From Lysobacterales bacterium PRO7 (GTDB lineage Bacteria > Pseudomonadota > Gammaproteobacteria > Xanthomonadales > Rhodanobacteraceae), in NCBI GenBank assembly GCA_021404785.1, contig QWHH01000012.1, positions 1 to 64,000 on the forward strand: a DNA stretch of 64,000 nucleotides, given 5' to 3'. The position numbers were made by a program, and so were the translations under genes. The notes beneath the pieces were generated by a model, which ran no database searches, was not told the origin of the DNA, and saw nothing but the letters and a program-made list of their open reading frames with translations. Below are positions 17,797-27,634 of the stretch, in pieces. Position 1 is the stretch's first letter. Every line of letters begins with the position of its first letter.

Positions 17797-18596
17797 ACGA
17801 ACAATCCCCCGAACGCGCCGCACCGCCGCGCCGCAACCACGACGAGATGCGCGTGTACGGCATCAACGCCTGCCTTGCACTGTTCGCGCAACGTCCGCAC
17901 GACTTGCGCAAGGTCTATCTGCTCGAATCGCGCATTGCGCAGCTCAAGACGGTGCTCGCCTGGTGCGTGCAGAAGAAACTCGGCTATCGCGTGGTCGGGA
18001 ATGCGGATCTGGACAAGCTGACCGCCAGCCAGCACCACGAAGGCGTGTGCTTCGAGGCGCGCCGGCGCACGCCGATGGCGCTGACGGCGCTGTTGCAAAG
18101 ACTGGCGCCGCACAAAAACGCGCTGCTCGCGTGGCTCGACGGGGTCGGCAATCCGCACAATTTTGGCGCGGTGCTGCGCAGTGCCGCGAACTTCGGCGTC
18201 GACGGCGTGCTGCTGTCCGGCGATGCGGCGCTGGCCGAGTCCGGCGCGGCCCTGCGCGTGGCTGAAGGCGGCGCCGAGGCAGTCGCAATGGCGCGCATCG
18301 CGCCGGGCGAAGATGCGTTCGGCGCGCTGCGCAATGCCGGATTCGCGATCGCCGCATGCGTGCCGCGCGAAGGCGAAGCCCTGTTCGCATCGCGCCTGCC
18401 GTCGCGACTGGTGTTCGCACTGGGTGCGGAAGGCGAAGGCCTGAGCCGCGGGCTGATCGACCGCGCCGACCTGCACCTGACGATTCCCGGCAGCGGCGCA
18501 GTGGAAAGCCTCAATGTGTCCGCCAGTGCGGCGGTGCTATTCGGCGAATACTGGCGCCAGCGGCACGCGGCGGCCACAAGACCGCCGCGGCGCTGA
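17793..18596 (+). CDS. SpoU/TrmH-family RNA 2'-O-methyltransferase
   Basis: A 267-residue SPOUT methyltransferase. An N-terminal substrate-binding domain (about 14-95, VYGINACLALFAQRP) is followed by the knotted catalytic domain. Motif 1 is LDGVGNPHNFGAVLRSAANFG, motif 2 is FALGAEGEGLSRGLID, and motif 3 is LTIPGSGAVESLNVSASAAV. It methylates ribose in tRNA or rRNA using S-adenosylmethionine. The layout resembles RlmB and YfiF, and I cannot tell which target it has. It overlaps the emrB stop by 4 bases, so it is co-translated with an unrelated efflux pump. Confidence 0.9.
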   Translation: MNEQSPERAAPPRRNHDEMRVYGINACLALFAQRPHDLRKVYLLESRIAQLKTVLAWCVQKKLGYRVVGNADLDKLTASQHHEGVCFEARRRTPMALTALLQRLAPHKNALLAWLDGVGNPHNFGAVLRSAANFGVDGVLLSGDAALAESGAALRVAEGGAEAVAMARIAPGEDAFGALRNAGFAIAACVPREGEALFASRLPSRLVFALGAEGEGLSRGLIDRADLHLTIPGSGAVESLNVSASAAVLFGEYWRQRHAAATRPPRR

Positions 18597-18601
18597 CTCG
18601 C

Positions 18602-21283
18602 TCAATCGACCTTGAACGACTGCAACCTCACCGGCAGCGTGGTCGAATCGTCGTAGTGATTGTTGCCGGTGTCGCCGTCGTTGCCGCCGGAGACATCCAC
18701 CGCATTGATCACTTGCGCCGGCGGATTCGCGGCGACATTGACGGTGAGCGTGATTGCGGGATACGCCGTGGCGGGCGCGAGTGCATCGGAGCGCGTGCAG
18801 CTCAATGTCGGTGGCGCCTGGCAGTTCCAGCCGGATCCACTGATCGCGGTCGCAGTGAGTCCCGCGGGCAGCGTATCAACCACCATCACCGTACCGCTGC
18901 TGGCGCCGGCGCCAATATTGCTCACGCTGATGGTGTAGGTGGCGCCGATCTGGCCGGGATTGAAATTGCCGCTGTGCGACTTGGTCACGATCAGGTCCGG
19001 CGGTGCCGAGAAATTGGTCAAGTCCGTCGCTGTGTCGTTGCTGGTATCCGTCTCGCCGCCACCGGACACGGTGACGGAATTGTTGACGCTGCTGCTCAGG
19101 CCGCTGGCGGTGTCCACCGTCAAAATGATTGACGGATACGACGCACTCGTCGCCAGCGCATCGCTGCGCGTGCAGGTAAGCGTCGCCAACGTGCAGGACC
19201 AACCGGTGCCGCTCATATCGGTTGCGTTCAAGCCGGCGGGCAAGGTGTCGACCACGCTGACCGTGCCGCTGGTGGCTGCATTGCCGCCATTGCTAACCGT
19301 GATCGTGTAGGTGTCGCCGTTTGATGGCGAAATGAACGGGTCGGTGTGCGACTTGGCGACAGTCAAGTCAGGCGCGGTTGCCGGGCCATCGTACTCGAAC
19401 GCGCCGATGTCGCAATTCGTGGCGCCACTGGGCCGCGTGTTGAGCGCGGCATCGAGGTTGTAGATCGGCGATGCGCTGCACGTCGCGGGGTCACCGTTAC
19501 CGGAAGCGGCGCTGCCATTGTTGAGCTGCATGACGAAAACCGCGAAGTTGACGCCGCCGAACGGTGCCGGCCCGGACAAGATCGGATCGCCCACGGTCAT
19601 GCCCGCGCCGCAGTCGGTTCCCGAGCCGAATTGCAGGTTGTGCGTCTGGTCGGTGATGCCATTGGGTCCGGCGCAGTTTCCGCCCGCGCTGCTGTTGGCC
19701 AGAATGCTGTTGGCGACGACCACATCGGCTTGCGCACCGCCGTTGTAGAGCGCACCGCCGCCGTTGCTGCCTGCGGTATTTCCCGACAGCGTGTCGTTGG
19801 CCAGCGTCATCGTGGGATTGAAATTGTCGGCGCTGTTGCGCAGGTTGGCGATGCCGCCACCATTCGCGCTGGCCGTGTTGCCATTGAACGTGACATTGCC
19901 GAAGTAGGCCGTTGCACTGGATCCGTAAAGCGCGACGCCGCCGCCATTGCTGCCGGTGTTGTTGACCAGGCTGGAATCGAGCATGTCGAGATTGCCGTGC
20001 ACGAAGATCGCGCCGCCGGCGCCTGCGCGGGTATCGACGGGCGATCCATTCCAGGTGCCGCCGGCCGAGTTGTTGAAAAACTGGCTGTTGAACACGCCAC
20101 CGGGAATGCTGATGTTCAAGCCGGGCGCAACCGGCCCGGGACCGGGCGGCAGGATCCACGGCGGCGGCGGCAGGGCCTGGCCGAGGTTGAGGTTGCCGCC
20201 GCTGCCGATCAGGATCGCGCCGCCAGTGCCCTTGGGCGCGGAGTTGGCCGTGAACACCGTACCCAGGATGAGGAAATGGCTGGGAATGTCGGGCAGCGAG
20301 TGGCCGCCATTGGCGGTGTTGGAACCGAAGATCGCGCCGCCGCCGATTTCCGCGCTGCCGGCGTTGAACGTATCGCCGTTCGCGGTGTTGTTGGTGAATG
20401 CGCCGTTGACGATCGACAGCGCATCGGTGCCGGTCAAATAGATCGCACCGCCGCTTTCGCCGGCCGTATTGCTGGTGAACACGACATTGGTCAACGCAGC
20501 ATTCGCCGGGGTGCTCACACTGCCGATGTGCAGCGCGCCGCCGTAGCCCTTGTTCGGGCCGTTCGTGTCGATGGCGCAGTTGCCGAAGGTCGAATCGGTA
20601 ATGTTGAGGCTGCCGCTGCCGTGATCGATGCAGCCGCCGAAGCCGCCGTCCGTCGAATGGATGCCATTGGCACTGACCAGTTGGTCGCCGATCGTGGCAT
20701 TGGTCAGGGTAGTGTTGCCGGAGTCGTTCTGCACCACGATGCCCCGCACGCTCGCCGTACACTTGTTGGCGGTAAGGTTCTTCAACGTCAAATCGCCTCC
20801 GACGACGTGGAACATGCGTATGCCGTCGTTGGAGACAGGATCGACAAAACATTGCACGGTACCGTTCTGTATCGTCAGTTTGCCGATGCTGGAGCTCGGG
20901 AAAATGTCCGGCATGGTGCTGTTGTAGGTGGTCATGCCCGTTACGGGATCGGGTACAGCACTGTTGAGGATGACGGTCTTGCCGCCCAGATCGATAACAT
21001 TGTCGGCGCCCGATCCGGTCTCCGGTGCCGGGGTGCATTCCGGGAACGCCGTGGTATTGCCGTTATCGACATTGGCGATTGCTTCGCGCAGCGAACAGCC
21101 CTGGCTCAAGGGCGGCAGCGGCATATCACCGGACACGTCACACCCTGGATTGGGGCTGCTGCCGTTCTTGTTGCAGTTCTTCTCGTCGACAGCCGTCGTG
21201 ACGTTGATGGTTACGGTGGCGTTTGCCGGTATGGCGGTGACAAGCGCAACAAGCGCAATCCAGCGGTAAATTGACGCGGACAT
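18602..21283 (-). CDS. CSLREA/DUF11 surface protein with beta-helix repeats
   Basis: An 893-residue secreted protein. After the signal peptide (1-22) comes a CSLREA domain (CSLREAIANVDNGN near residues 60-75). A long glycine-, asparagine- and serine-rich region follows, with the short repeats of right-handed beta-helix or polymorphic-outer-membrane-type proteins (about 130-690). Two DUF11 repeats complete it (about 690-885), each with a VVDTLPAGL and CTRSDAL pattern. Such proteins sit on the cell surface; adhesion is a guess. Cysteine content is high for a surface protein. It ends 5 bases from the convergent methyltransferase gene. Confidence 0.85.
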   Translation of the reverse strand: MSASIYRWIALVALVTAIPANATVTINVTTAVDEKNCNKNGSSPNPGCDVSGDMPLPPLSQGCSLREAIANVDNGNTTAFPECTPAPETGSGADNVIDLGGKTVILNSAVPDPVTGMTTYNSTMPDIFPSSSIGKLTIQNGTVQCFVDPVSNDGIRMFHVVGGDLTLKNLTANKCTASVRGIVVQNDSGNTTLTNATIGDQLVSANGIHSTDGGFGGCIDHGSGSLNITDSTFGNCAIDTNGPNKGYGGALHIGSVSTPANAALTNVVFTSNTAGESGGAIYLTGTDALSIVNGAFTNNTANGDTFNAGSAEIGGGAIFGSNTANGGHSLPDIPSHFLILGTVFTANSAPKGTGGAILIGSGGNLNLGQALPPPPWILPPGPGPVAPGLNISIPGGVFNSQFFNNSAGGTWNGSPVDTRAGAGGAIFVHGNLDMLDSSLVNNTGSNGGGVALYGSSATAYFGNVTFNGNTASANGGGIANLRNSADNFNPTMTLANDTLSGNTAGSNGGGALYNGGAQADVVVANSILANSSAGGNCAGPNGITDQTHNLQFGSGTDCGAGMTVGDPILSGPAPFGGVNFAVFVMQLNNGSAASGNGDPATCSASPIYNLDAALNTRPSGATNCDIGAFEYDGPATAPDLTVAKSHTDPFISPSNGDTYTITVSNGGNAATSGTVSVVDTLPAGLNATDMSGTGWSCTLATLTCTRSDALATSASYPSIILTVDTASGLSSSVNNSVTVSGGGETDTSNDTATDLTNFSAPPDLIVTKSHSGNFNPGQIGATYTISVSNIGAGASSGTVMVVDTLPAGLTATAISGSGWNCQAPPTLSCTRSDALAPATAYPAITLTVNVAANPPAQVINAVDVSGGNDGDTGNNHYDDSTTLPVRLQSFKVD

Positions 21284-21306
21284 GGCCTTCTCCCCAGCAA
21301 GCGGCA

Positions 21307-21325
21307 GGACGGCACTATGCCGTCC
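21307..21325 (-). promoter_or_regulatory. Hairpin in leader of the CSLREA gene
   Basis: Perfect 8-base inverted repeat GGACGGCA-CTA-TGCCGTCC, located 24 bases before the start of the CSLREA gene and upstream of its GGGGAGAAGG ribosome-binding region. The leader also contains T-runs. It could be an attenuator, a protein site or a riboswitch part. No known family recognised. Confidence 0.5.
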
Positions 21326-21500
21326 CCCCGAATGGTATAAACGCAAGTTGGCGTAAAAAACGAACGCCGCAAGCCAAAAAAACCTGAAACATGCCCTCGG
21401 GTAGGCCAATGTGCCCGGTGCCGAAGCGAAATGGCTATTTCAGTTCCGCGCAAATGGGCCGCGCGCGATCCTGACACGGGGATCACGCGCAGGGGGTATT

Positions 21501-21911
21501 TCAGGTCTTTTGCTTGAGCAGGTCGCGGATTTCGGTCAGCAGCACTTCCTGCGGGGGCGGCGCGGCCGGTGCGGCCTCCTGCTTCTTGACCATGCGGTTC
21601 ATCAGTTTGATCACGAGGAAGATCGCGAACGCAATGATGACGAACTGGATGATGGTGTTGAGGAACACGCCGTACTTGATGATCGCGCCGCCGGTGATCA
21701 CGCCTTTTGCGTCGGCAACGGGATTGCCGATGTTGACCGCCAGACTCGAGAAGTCGATGCCGCCGATGAGCACGCCGATCGGCGGCATGATCACGTTGTC
21801 GACCAGCGACGAGACGATCTTGCCGAATGCCGCGCCGATCACGATACCGGTGGCCATGTCGACCACGTTGCCCTTCATCGCGAAGGTCTTGAACTCGCTG
21901 AAGAAACTCAT
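21501..21911 (-). CDS. mscL: Large-conductance mechanosensitive channel
   Basis: A 136-residue MscL. It has the N-terminal amphipathic helix [39 protein letters not shown] (read here in parts), transmembrane helix 1 at about 16-45 and helix 2 at about 75-100. The C-terminal helix is [11 protein letters not shown]. It opens under membrane tension to release solutes during osmotic downshock. Length matches the family. The ATG at 21911 is the conserved start; the frame extends upstream without homology. Confidence 0.97.
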   Translation of the reverse strand: MSFFSEFKTFAMKGNVVDMATGIVIGAAFGKIVSSLVDNVIMPPIGVLIGGIDFSSLAVNIGNPVADAKGVITGGAIIKYGVFLNTIIQFVIIAFAIFLVIKLMNRMVKKQEAAPAAPPPQEVLLTEIRDLLKQKT

Positions 21912-22008
21912 GCGCCTGCTCCTTGGGTGGACGAACCGGACGCCGCTCCCCATCGCGGCGTGTCGAATTTAGCGCAACCGATGCGAAAAAGCGTGACGCG
22001 CCGCGGCT

Positions 22009-22701
22009 TCAGGCGATGCGGCCGCGCAGTTCCGCCACTCCGGCAAGGCGCGCATGCACGACATCGCCGCGCGCCAGCGGTCCGACACCGGCCGGCGTAC
22101 CGGTGAAAACGAGGTCGCCGGCCTTGAGTTCGAACAGGCGCGACAAGCGCGCGAGGATCTCGGGCACGGCGAAAATCATTTGTGCGATGTCGGTGTTCTG
22201 GCGCAGCGTGCCGTTCACTTCCAGCGTCAGCGCTGCGCCGCGCGGGTGGCCGATTTCGCTTGCAGGGCGAATCGCCGACAGCGGCGCGGAATGGTCGAAC
22301 GCCTTGGCGGTATCCCACGGCAATCCCTTCGCTTTCGCAGCGGCCTGCAGGTCGCGGCGGGTCAGGTCCAGTCCGACCGCGTAACCGAACACGTGCGCCA
22401 GCGCGTCCGCTTCGGCGATATCCGTCCCGCCCGAATGCAGGGCCACGACCATTTCCACCTCGTGATGCAATTCCTGCGTGGCCTGTGGATAGGGAATGTC
22501 CGTGCCATCGGCAACGAGCGCGTCGGCCGGCTTGCAGAAGAACACCGGATTGCCGCGGTCCACGCTCGCGCCCATCTCCGCGGCGTGCTCGGCGTAGTTG
22601 CGGCCGATGCAGAAGATGCGCCGCACGGGAAAGCGCGCGGCGCTGCCGGCGATGGCGGCGCTCGCGGCAGCGACGGAAAACGAAACGATCGGTTGCGTCA
22701 T
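22009..22701 (-). CDS. Fumarylacetoacetate hydrolase-family enzyme
   Basis: A 230-residue FAH-domain protein. Motifs: IFCIGRNYAEHAAEMG, PVFFCKPADALV, the metal-binding HHEVEMVVAL region, GYAVGLDLTRRDLQ and FTGTPAGVGPL. The family hydrolyses or decarboxylates beta-diketo acids, such as fumarylpyruvate and oxaloacetate. This short form resembles YcgM/fumarylpyruvate hydrolase-like enzymes. A GTG three codons upstream (22710) is an alternative start, 1 base after the aminopeptidase stop, so the two genes are probably co-transcribed. Substrate uncertain. Confidence 0.9.
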   Translation of the reverse strand: MTQPIVSFSVAAASAAIAGSAARFPVRRIFCIGRNYAEHAAEMGASVDRGNPVFFCKPADALVADGTDIPYPQATQELHHEVEMVVALHSGGTDIAEADALAHVFGYAVGLDLTRRDLQAAAKAKGLPWDTAKAFDHSAPLSAIRPASEIGHPRGAALTLEVNGTLRQNTDIAQMIFAVPEILARLSRLFELKAGDLVFTGTPAGVGPLARGDVVHARLAGVAELRGRIA

Positions 22702-22711
22702 GGCGGTCACG

Positions 22712-25366
22712 TCATTTCATGATTGCCGCGGGATCCTGTCTGGCCTGCAACGCCGCGCACAGCAGCGTGGATTCGGTGCTTTGCGCGAGGCCGCGATCGG
22801 CGCCGGACAACTCCTTCAGTCGCGGCGTGAAAAATTGCGTCATGCGCTCGGCTTCGGCCTGCGAACATCCGCCGCCGCCGGCCAGACCCGGCAGGTAACC
22901 GCTGGCGAAGGTGCCGATGCGCACGAGGACCTGATCGTAGTGTTTCACGAACCAATTCCACATCGCGGTGCGGCCTTCGGCGGTGTCGCGGTTGGTGTAG
23001 AACAGGCGCGCCATCTCGCCGACCTTGACGTCCTTGCCGATGGCGAAGTCGCGCACGCGGTCGGCCTGGTCGGCGGGCGCGCCGCCGAGGCCGCCGAGGA
23101 TGGCGTTGCGCTGCGCCGGATCGCTGGTCGCCGGCAGCGCGGCGATCAATTCGTCCACGGCCGGCTTGCCGCGCTCGGAAACCGCCACCGCCAGCGCCGA
23201 GCCGATGATGTCGGGATTCGCGGCGGCGAAGTCGAGTTTGCCATCGGCGGTCTTCTTCAGCACGGCATCGCCCTGTTCGAGCAGTGCGGCGCGTACTTCG
23301 GGCAGTTTCAACGTCCAGCCGAGCGTGCCGGCCAGGGAGCTGCGCATCTGCGTGTCTTCCACCGGTTCACCGGCCTTGCGCGCATAACCGAGCGCCTGCA
23401 GGCGCGGCAGGTAGGCGGCCTTGGCCACCTCGCGCAGGCGTGTCTTCTGCGCATCGGTCCGCGCTTCGTGGTGCCAGATCCATTCGAACGTGGACAAGGG
23501 CGCCAGCGCCACCTGCGTGGTCCTGGACGGCGCCAGCTTGCGCACGGCCGCGAGCACGTCGTGCGCATCGATGTCGCCGCGGCGGAAGGCGGCGTCGATG
23601 GCATCGGCATAGGCCAGCTTCTCGGTGTCGGTGAGCTGGTCGAGCGCGCCGTTGAGCCTGGCCAGGTCCTGCGCGGCCATGCTGAAGCGGTAGTAGCCGC
23701 GCGCACCGGCGTTGGGCATATACCACGCCGGGCACGTCGTGTCGGGCAGCGCCATGCTGCCGGTCGCGCCATCGAACAGTTCGCAGCGAGTGCCGGCCGG
23801 CGTGCGTACGCACATGGGCACGCCCCACACGCGAGAGGCATCGCCCGTGGAGCCGAGCGGCAGGTAGCGGCTCTGCGCGAGTTTCAGCACGGGCTGTTTG
23901 CCGCTGCAATCGAGTTGCGTCGTCACCATCGGCACCCCGGACTGGTCGAGGAAGCTGCCGAACGCCTGCTTGAACCTCACGCCCTTGTCGGCCGCCTTGG
24001 CGATCGCGTCGATCAGATCCTCGGCGCTGGCGTTGCCGAACTGGTGATTCTTGATGTAGGCGCGCATGCCGTCGCGGAACGTGTCCGCACCGACGAAGGC
24101 CTCGAACATGCCCAGCACGGCGGCGCCCTTGCGGTAGGTGATGCTGTCGAACGCCGTCTGGATGTCGCCGTTGCCGGTGATCGGCTGGCGGATCTTGCGC
24201 GCGCTCACCAGGGAGTCGTTCGCCATCGCGCGCTGCGCGCCGTCGACGCGTTGCAGGTCGGCGCGGTACTCCGGATGCACCTTTTCGGTGACCTTTTGCT
24301 GCATCCAGGTGGCAAAGGCCTCGTTCAACCACAGGTCGTTCCACCAGGTCATGGTGACGGTGTCGCCGGTCCACTGGTGCGCGAGTTCGTGCGCGGTGAC
24401 GTCGAAGGAGCCTTGCACGTAGCGCTGGGCGGAATCCGGATCGAGCAGCAGCAGCCAGTCGCGGAACGTGACCAGGCCCGCGTTTTCCATCGCGCCGGCG
24501 CTGAAATCGGGCACCGCCGCGAGATCGAGCTTGTCGAACGGATAGCCGAAGCCGTAGTAATCCTCCAGCGTGCGGATGATCACCGGCGTCTCGACGAGGA
24601 CGTGCGCCATGCGGTGCGCCTGCCCCGCGGCGGCGATGCCGCGCAGCGGCAGCGGCTGCTTGCGCCACTGGCTCGGAGGAATGTCCGCGGCGGGATTGAT
24701 GTCCCACGGCCCGACCATGTAGGCGACGAGGTAGGTCGGCAGCGGTTGCGTCGTGGCGAACGTCACCGTCTTCCAGTCCTTGTCCGCCTTGGCCGACTTG
24801 ACCTGGGCGGTGTTGGCAACGGCAACGTCGTGCTCGGGCAGGGTGATGCGCAGGTCGAACGGGGCCTTGAAATCCGGCTCGTCGAAACCCGGAAACGCGT
24901 AGCGCGCGCTGATCGGCTCCATCTGTGTCATCACGTAGGGATTGCCGGCGAGCTCGACCTTGTACAGACCTTCCAGGTGACCGTTGTAGGGTGCCGTGTA
25001 GACGAAGTTCAGGGTCAATTCCTGCGCGCCAAGTTCGCGCCCGAAATCCACGCGCACCACGCCGGCCTGCGGCGCGGCGTCGACGTATTTGGCCGGATGC
25101 GCCTTGCCCTTGGCATCGACGACCGTGACCTTCTCGACCTTCAGGTCCTTGCCGTGCAGCCAGACGTGGTCGGATGGCTGCTTGAGCTGCAGCTTGATCG
25201 CGACCTTGCCGCTGAAGTCTTTTTGCGCCGGATCGATGCGCAGGTCGAGCGCGTAGGATTCGGGCACGGCCCAGCGTGGCAGGGTTTCCAGCGGCGGCTG
25301 GTCGGTCGTGGCGGCGAATACGGATGCACAGGCCAGCGCGAGGCTCGCGCCGAGTAATGAACGCAT
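22712..25366 (-). CDS. M1-family aminopeptidase, secreted
   Basis: An 884-residue zinc aminopeptidase with a signal peptide (1-19, VFA-AT). It has the N-terminal M1 beta-domain, the exopeptidase motif GAMEN at 291-295 and the zinc site HELAH at 326-330. The third ligand is Glu349, 19 residues further on in NEAF. A C-terminal ERAP1-like helical domain completes the protein. It removes N-terminal residues from peptides, presumably in the periplasm. Unlike E. coli PepN it carries a leader and resembles the Xanthomonadales periplasmic type. The start at 25366 begins the signal peptide; the frame is open well upstream without support. Confidence 0.95.
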   Translation of the reverse strand: MRSLLGASLALACASVFAATTDQPPLETLPRWAVPESYALDLRIDPAQKDFSGKVAIKLQLKQPSDHVWLHGKDLKVEKVTVVDAKGKAHPAKYVDAAPQAGVVRVDFGRELGAQELTLNFVYTAPYNGHLEGLYKVELAGNPYVMTQMEPISARYAFPGFDEPDFKAPFDLRITLPEHDVAVANTAQVKSAKADKDWKTVTFATTQPLPTYLVAYMVGPWDINPAADIPPSQWRKQPLPLRGIAAAGQAHRMAHVLVETPVIIRTLEDYYGFGYPFDKLDLAAVPDFSAGAMENAGLVTFRDWLLLLDPDSAQRYVQGSFDVTAHELAHQWTGDTVTMTWWNDLWLNEAFATWMQQKVTEKVHPEYRADLQRVDGAQRAMANDSLVSARKIRQPITGNGDIQTAFDSITYRKGAAVLGMFEAFVGADTFRDGMRAYIKNHQFGNASAEDLIDAIAKAADKGVRFKQAFGSFLDQSGVPMVTTQLDCSGKQPVLKLAQSRYLPLGSTGDASRVWGVPMCVRTPAGTRCELFDGATGSMALPDTTCPAWYMPNAGARGYYRFSMAAQDLARLNGALDQLTDTEKLAYADAIDAAFRRGDIDAHDVLAAVRKLAPSRTTQVALAPLSTFEWIWHHEARTDAQKTRLREVAKAAYLPRLQALGYARKAGEPVEDTQMRSSLAGTLGWTLKLPEVRAALLEQGDAVLKKTADGKLDFAAANPDIIGSALAVAVSERGKPAVDELIAALPATSDPAQRNAILGGLGGAPADQADRVRDFAIGKDVKVGEMARLFYTNRDTAEGRTAMWNWFVKHYDQVLVRIGTFASGYLPGLAGGGGCSQAEAERMTQFFTPRLKELSGADRGLAQSTESTLLCAALQARQDPAAIMK

Positions 25367-25503
25367 GAAGGATGGCAAGAGGAAGCTCGTCGATGGGGCA
25401 GAAAAACCAACTGATAAGCACACCACGTCCCAGTTCCGGCGACACGTGCCAAAAGACATGATCTGCGAGACCCCGCAGCGACGGGCAGCAATCTGGACTT
25501 TCG

Positions 25504-26202
25504 TCAACCGGCCTGGGGCAGGAAGGAAGTGTCGACGTGATAGCGCCTGGGGTTGTCCATGTCCACCAGCACGTCGAGCGTTTCGCGCTTGACGAACGAG
25601 GTGGGATCGAACCAGATGTTCGCACTCTTGAACAGGTAAACCTTTTGCGTTACCGGATGCTGCCACTGGCAAATCAGCCGCCATGGACTGCGGCCATTGA
25701 CCTTGAGACTGGTGTCGTACAGCACGTTTTCGAGCTTTGCCTGCACGCGCAGGCCGTTTGTGGCCAGCCATTTGTTGACCCGGCGCGTGCGCAGGCCGCT
25801 GTAAATCATGCCGCCGCCGATCAAACCGAAAATCAGGCCCATACCGCCCAGTATCAGCACGCCCAGCCAGTTCTCGGAAAAGCTGTCGATGTGCGCGCCT
25901 TCCGGGTTTCCCGGCGCGTAAAGCAAATCGACCTTTTCGCCGCGAGTGTAGGCTGCGGGATTGGAGCCGGTCGAACCGGTGATGTGCACCATGCTGCCGT
26001 TGGGCGTGGTGAATTCCACCTCGGGCACATAGGTGCCGCTGTCGCCATTGGAGCCACTGCGATAGTGCAAATCGATGACCACACCATCCGCACGCACCGC
26101 GTGCATGGCGAAATTGGCCTTGCTACGCCAAATGAATCCGGCGCCAGTGAGCAGTCCCAGTCCGATTACGAAAAACAGCACGCTGATGAACTTCACGACC
26201 AT
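25504..26202 (-). CDS. DUF3592-domain membrane protein
   Basis: A 232-residue protein with two transmembrane helices (about 5-25 and 113-138). Between them lies a small beta-rich segment resembling DUF3592: ADGVVIDLHYRSGSNGDSGTYVPEVEF, then GEKVDLLYAPGNPEGAHIDSF. The C-terminal half repeats a similar beta pattern in the cytoplasm or periplasm. Function unknown. It lies between the aminopeptidase gene and the divergent ABC transporter operon, with no tight coupling to either. Confidence 0.75.
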   Translation of the reverse strand: MVVKFISVLFFVIGLGLLTGAGFIWRSKANFAMHAVRADGVVIDLHYRSGSNGDSGTYVPEVEFTTPNGSMVHITGSTGSNPAAYTRGEKVDLLYAPGNPEGAHIDSFSENWLGVLILGGMGLIFGLIGGGMIYSGLRTRRVNKWLATNGLRVQAKLENVLYDTSLKVNGRSPWRLICQWQHPVTQKVYLFKSANIWFDPTSFVKRETLDVLVDMDNPRRYHVDTSFLPQAG

Positions 26203-26375
26203 CTCCCCGGCTGCGCAGCGGGCGCAAGCATGCTGGTTTCGGCGGTACTGCGCAAATTCTTGCGGCTCTGACAGTTGTCACCCCTGATTCGTGACCTCCG
26301 GCTCTGTTGCATTGCGGCACGGGCTGCGACTCTATGGCACACTTGAAGGCCGGCTTTTTGACGCACATGGGCATC

Positions 26376-27611
26376 ATGGATCAATCCGATTTGTTGAAGG
26401 AATTGCGCATCGATTCGCGCCATCGCGAGGATGCCGGCGGCGGCTCGCGCTGGCCGTGGATCGCGGGCGCGTTCGTGCTGGCGCTCGCGCTGATTGGCGG
26501 TGGCGTCTGGTTTTTCTTCGGCGGCAAGACGTTCGATGTGCAGGCGGCGACGGCGACCGCGCCATCGACCAGCGGCGGTGATACCGCAGTCTTGCAGGCG
26601 ACCGGTTACGTCACCGCGCGGCGCGAGGCGACCGTTTCGACGCAGATCACCGGTACCCTGACGCAAGTGCTGATCGAGGAAGGCGAGCACGTCGACAAGG
26701 ATCAGGTGCTTGCGCATCTGGATGACACCGCGCAGAAAGCCACGCTGGCCCAGGCGCAGGCGCAGGCGAGCGCCGCGCTGGCGACGTTGGCCCAATTTCA
26801 GGCGCAGTTGGCGCAGGCACAGCGCGATCTCAAGCGCGCGCAGGATCTTGTCGGCCGCCATCTGGTGTCGCAGCAGTCGCTGGAAGACGCGCAGACGCAG
26901 GTGGCCACGCTCACCGCGCAGCTCGACGCGCAGCGCAGGCAGATCGATCTGGCCCAGGCCGGCGTGAAGGCCGCCCAGGTGCAACTCGACTACTGCACCG
27001 TGCGCGCGCCGTTCGCGGGCGTCGTCATAGCCAAGAACGCGCAGGTCGGCGAAATCGTCTCGCCGTTCTCCGCCGGCGGCGGTTTCACCCGCACCGGCGT
27101 CGGCACCATCGTCGACATGGACTCGCTGGAAGTGGACGTCGACGTGAACGAGTCCTACATCAACCGCGTGCAGGCGAACCAGAAGGCGCAGGCCGTTCTC
27201 GACGCCTATCCCGACTGGACGATTCCGGCGCACGTGATCGCGGTTATCCCGACCGCCGATCGCGGCAAGGCGACGGTCAAGGTGCGCATCGCGCTCGACC
27301 AGAAGGATGCGCGCGTGCTCCCCGACATGGGCGCGCGCGTGTCGTTTCTGGAGGAAGCGAAGAAGAACGGCGCGGCCGTGCAACTCAAGGGCGTGCTGGT
27401 GCCGGCGACGAGCATCGTGCAGCGCGATGGCAAATCCGTGGTGTTCACGATCGACGGTGGCCGCGCGCATGCGCGTGTGGTGAGTCCCGGACAAACCTTC
27501 AGCGACCTGCGCCTGGTCGAAGGCATCGTGGCGGGCACGCAAGTGGTGAAACAGCCGCCGGCCGATTTGGGCAATGGCGCGAAAGTGACGGCCGAAACGG
27601 CCGCGAAATAA
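26376..27611 (+). CDS. MacA-like periplasmic adaptor (HlyD/RND type)
   Basis: A 411-residue membrane fusion protein with one N-terminal transmembrane helix (about 24-47). The lipoyl half TVSTQITGTLTQVLIEEGEHVDKDQ is followed by a glutamine- and alanine-rich coiled-coil hairpin (about 115-205). The second lipoyl half VRAPFAGVVIAKNAQVGEIVSP and a beta-barrel come next. It forms a system with the following ATPase and two permeases. The ATG at 26376 (MDQSDLLKELR) is preferred. Another in-frame ATG lies at 26367, and neither has a clear ribosome-binding site. No TolC-like gene is nearby. Confidence 0.88.
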   Translation: MDQSDLLKELRIDSRHREDAGGGSRWPWIAGAFVLALALIGGGVWFFFGGKTFDVQAATATAPSTSGGDTAVLQATGYVTARREATVSTQITGTLTQVLIEEGEHVDKDQVLAHLDDTAQKATLAQAQAQASAALATLAQFQAQLAQAQRDLKRAQDLVGRHLVSQQSLEDAQTQVATLTAQLDAQRRQIDLAQAGVKAAQVQLDYCTVRAPFAGVVIAKNAQVGEIVSPFSAGGGFTRTGVGTIVDMDSLEVDVDVNESYINRVQANQKAQAVLDAYPDWTIPAHVIAVIPTADRGKATVKVRIALDQKDARVLPDMGARVSFLEEAKKNGAAVQLKGVLVPATSIVQRDGKSVVFTIDGGRAHARVVSPGQTFSDLRLVEGIVAGTQVVKQPPADLGNGAKVTAETAAK

Positions 27612-27634
27612 CCAATACGAACGAGGATCGAACG

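Noticed and set aside
22598-25357. A long open frame on the plus strand antisense to the aminopeptidase gene
   Set aside because: Frame composition follows the complementary strand of a GC-rich gene with clear M1 motifs; no homology of its own is visible.
26269-26280. TGACAGTTGTCA upstream of the MacA-like gene as an operator
   Set aside because: Short and without a partner regulator gene; may be chance.
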